DNA of 15,183 bases, taken from contig CAYFSO010000074.1 in assembly GCA_964345775.1 (NCBI GenBank), positions 1 to 15,183 on the forward strand, read 5' to 3'. The position numbers were made by a program, and so were the translations under genes. Below the pieces are notes generated by a model, which was given only the letters and a program-made list of their open reading frames with translations, was not told the DNA's origin and searched no databases. Shown here one piece after another: positions 12,976 to 15,183 of the stretch; the stretch's first letter is position 1, and every line of letters begins with the position of its first letter. Origin of the DNA: M55B154 sp964345775 (GTDB lineage: Bacteria > Spirochaetota > UBA4802 > UB4802).

Positions 12976-15183
12976 ACGTTTTTTTTCACCATCCCTGACC
13001 TGTAAGACCGGATCAGCAAGGGGTCCCGTAATTACCAGCGGGACTCCTTTTTTTATTGTTTTCGTTCCCGTTTCATTTTCATCTTTCTGCTGTTGCATTT
13101 CAACAGTGGCATACAGTGGTACATCTAGCTCCTCTTCCAGCTGGTATTTCCCCCTTCCACTGAATCGCAATGTATCACCATTAAATTCCATGTTTCGCAC
13201 GTACCAGTTTCTTCCATAGTGGCTTATGAACATATTTCCTGATGAATAGTTGATGAGGGATAGTGCTGAAGCGTCGTATCCTGGAACATTGAAAAAATTT
13301 TGAAGACGCTTCTGGATACCGGTCCCTTCGATTGTACCATCACTTATGGATACATTTAAAGTGCCATGCCCGTTATTAAGCAACTGGTATAGACGATACG
13401 CATTTACCTCGAAATCAAATGCAAGTGAAAAAGTGCCTGTTGATTTACCAATGCCGGCATCACTGCTGAATTTTCCAATATCAAAATCATATACACTGCC
13501 TGTCATGGTAAAAAATGGATAATCACGGTTAAAGTATCCCTCACAATTAAAATCGTATTGTCCGTTATAACCATTCATTACAAAATCCTGAAGGGTTACC
13601 CGCCCCTTATCGCTTTTAATCGACACCTTGCAGTTTTCCAGTACCGCACCTTTCCCAACCAGGACTTTTTGGGACATGAGGTTCAATGATATATCGTTAT
13701 TCACCATAAAGCTGCCTGAAGGTGTCTGCATGAAATAGGTTTCATCATACCCCTCTTTAGCATCTATAAGAGCCCGTTGATATAACCTGGTAATGCCGGC
13801 ACGAATTACCATCCCAATATTCTCAACTTCCATTACAGGGGATTTTACTGATATTACCGAATTGGCTGAAAAGGGATACCATGTTGCGATATCAGAATAC
13901 ACTTCGCATGAAAGATCTGATCGGTTCCTTTTAGCTGATAATTTCATTACCAGGCTCTGTGGATGACCTTTTATTCGCAGCCTGCCATCCTTAAAAATTG
14001 TTACATGGGATCCTTCCTTGAAGATACTGGCGCCTGCTTTATCAAGGCTCACATCAAGATCAAACCTGTCGGCATGTTTTTCCCTGATGTTATATCCAAT
14101 ATTACAATCCAGCACAAGATTTCCGTTGTATGTAAGATTCTGGTATGGAACGATATACCTGGAAACTTCTTCGAGATCAATTTTATTAGATCTGGCCTCC
14201 ATCCATATGTAATGTTTTTTTAGGGTATTTTCATAACCACAGGAACCATTAATGCGTATCCTGTCATCATATATGCTAAAATCGGTCACCTGAATACTAT
14301 TCCCATCAATATTCGAGGATAATTTCATTGAAACATTACAGTTTTCATTGGAAACAACAGCAAATGGCCTCGAGGGATCTCCATGATAATACAATTTCAG
14401 GTTGTTACATTCTACATCAGTATCGATGGAGATCTTTTCGTCTTCCTGGCGCATTGTACCGCCAATGGATATTCCCCCGCCGGCCTTAACCGCTGAGATA
14501 TCATATTCCCTGATGAAGATATTCCCATAAGAGATATCCAGGTTATTCATTGAAACCCGGTGCCGGGATCCTTCATATTTGAAACCACTACCCAGTTGTA
14601 TTTTACCACTTAGATCAATAGAACCTTCACCAAGTTCAACACTTTCCAGTGGGAGCAGAACACCACTGAAATTATATGTGATCTTTGAAGAACGAAATTT
14701 TATATCCAGGTCCACCTTGCGGATAGAAAGCTCAAACCTGTCATCCCGTAAGACCTCCCTGTAGAGAATTGCACCATCAAGGCTTACATCAAATGACGCA
14801 AGATCAATGTTTTTCATGGTTTCAATATCATTCAAAGTGAGGAAAATGCTCTCAAATGTTTCAGCATAAGGCTTACCATAATTCTTTACAACGGTTACAA
14901 GGGCATTTTCAAAATCAAGACCGGCGACCACGGGATTGCCTCGCAACATCCCCATAAATCTCATATCCACACTTGCTTCACTACACGCGATCAAGCTGAT
15001 ATTATCATTAAAATCACTACCGATTGACACGTTAAGATTTTTAATTATAATATTACCAGCTGATGTGATGTAAATATCATCAAGAGTTATCGCCTTGTTG
15101 AAGTTATCCATAAAAAACGTTCTTATGGATTCTTTTAAGGTATTTTCTGAATAACTGTAGGTGAAAAATATTTTAAGAAATAC
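12952..15183 (-). CDS. AsmA-like envelope protein (5' end beyond the window)
   Basis: The frame encodes 743 visible residues and stays open to the right edge, so the gene is partial. The first Met in the window (ATG at 15111) has no SD and is preceded in frame by 24 more residues, including a hydrophobic stretch (VFLKIFFTY), which looks like the end of the N-terminal membrane anchor. The next segment, KAITLDDIYITSAGNIIIKNLNVSIG, matches the usual AsmA beginning. A long beta-rich middle follows, and the last 180 or so residues show the AsmA C-terminal pattern (GTLNVSISDGTIEGTGI, then GPLADPVLQV near the end). AsmA/TamB relatives are inner-membrane-anchored periplasmic bridge proteins linked to phospholipid transport and outer-membrane homeostasis; that role is inferred here. 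Its 3' end overlaps the cyclase gene and contains that gene's terminator. Confidence 0.85.
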   Translation of the reverse strand, partial: VFLKIFFTYSYSENTLKESIRTFFMDNFNKAITLDDIYITSAGNIIIKNLNVSIGSDFNDNISLIACSEASVDMRFMGMLRGNPVVAGLDFENALVTVVKNYGKPYAETFESIFLTLNDIETMKNIDLASFDVSLDGAILYREVLRDDRFELSIRKVDLDIKFRSSKITYNFSGVLLPLESVELGEGSIDLSGKIQLGSGFKYEGSRHRVSMNNLDISYGNIFIREYDISAVKAGGGISIGGTMRQEDEKISIDTDVECNNLKLYYHGDPSRPFAVVSNENCNVSMKLSSNIDGNSIQVTDFSIYDDRIRINGSCGYENTLKKHYIWMEARSNKIDLEEVSRYIVPYQNLTYNGNLVLDCNIGYNIREKHADRFDLDVSLDKAGASIFKEGSHVTIFKDGRLRIKGHPQSLVMKLSAKRNRSDLSCEVYSDIATWYPFSANSVISVKSPVMEVENIGMVIRAGITRLYQRALIDAKEGYDETYFMQTPSGSFMVNNDISLNLMSQKVLVGKGAVLENCKVSIKSDKGRVTLQDFVMNGYNGQYDFNCEGYFNRDYPFFTMTGSVYDFDIGKFSSDAGIGKSTGTFSLAFDFEVNAYRLYQLLNNGHGTLNVSISDGTIEGTGIQKRLQNFFNVPGYDASALSLINYSSGNMFISHYGRNWYVRNMEFNGDTLRFSGRGKYQLEEELDVPLYATVEMQQQKDENETGTKTIKKGVPLVITGPLADPVLQVRDGEKKRLSLFNVN
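13020..13054 (+). terminator. Intrinsic terminator of the cyclase gene, inside the opposing coding sequence
   Basis: A 9-pair stem forms between 13020-13028 (GGGGTCCCG) and 13039-13047 (CGGGACTCC), with a single G-T pair and a 10-base loop. It is followed at once by seven T (13048-13054). It begins 45 bases after the cyclase stop and faces the + strand only; on the minus strand the stem is followed by CTTGC. It lies wholly within the last codons of the AsmA-like gene, over the GVPLVITGP segment. Confidence 0.85.

Overview
The window reads as ordinary chromosomal DNA from a diderm (outer-membrane) bacterium with moderate, slightly AT-leaning base composition. An AsmA-like protein, a large exported TPR protein and a CHASE2-type cyclase with an extracytoplasmic sensor all point to a two-membrane cell. 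This mix would fit a spirochaete-like or deltaproteobacterium-like lineage, but no gene here is diagnostic and the assignment is only a weak inference. I see no phage genes, transposases, integrases, CRISPR arrays or large direct repeats.

Left edge (1-214): an elongator-type tRNA-Met(CAU) on the + strand, then two hairpins in the gap before the 3' end of a long minus-strand gene run. The first hairpin is a convincing intrinsic terminator.

Main block (215-10838, all on the minus strand, so transcribed right to left): argS, cinA, a 944-residue exported TPR protein, aroQ, an M24B Xaa-Pro peptidase, efp, a DUF2273 small membrane protein, a TPR/membrane/OB-fold-like protein, and a DUF362-ferredoxin protein. 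From cinA onward the genes overlap or are separated by no more than 17 bases, so they look like one transcription unit. A promoter-like sequence with a perfect TATAAT lies in the argS-cinA gap. The aroQ - Xaa-Pro peptidase - efp order is a known conserved neighbourhood in Firmicutes and other bacteria. The genes serve translation (argS, efp), shikimate synthesis (aroQ), nucleotide and NAD by-product salvage (cinA), peptide turnover and poorly known envelope functions.

Right part (10839-15183): a divergent intergenic region separates argS from a + strand adenylate/guanylate cyclase with a CHASE2 sensor, three C-proximal membrane segments and a complete class III catalytic domain. It converges on, and overlaps by 24 bases, an AsmA-like gene on the minus strand. 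That gene's reading frame stays open to the right edge, so its 5' end is missing. A strong intrinsic terminator serving the cyclase lies inside the coding sequence of the AsmA-like gene.

No clearly novel system is visible. The points most worth a second look are the terminator embedded in an opposing gene, the degenerate HIGH signature of ArgS, the Arg-type EF-P tip, and the translationally coupled TPR/OB-DUF362 pair of unknown function.
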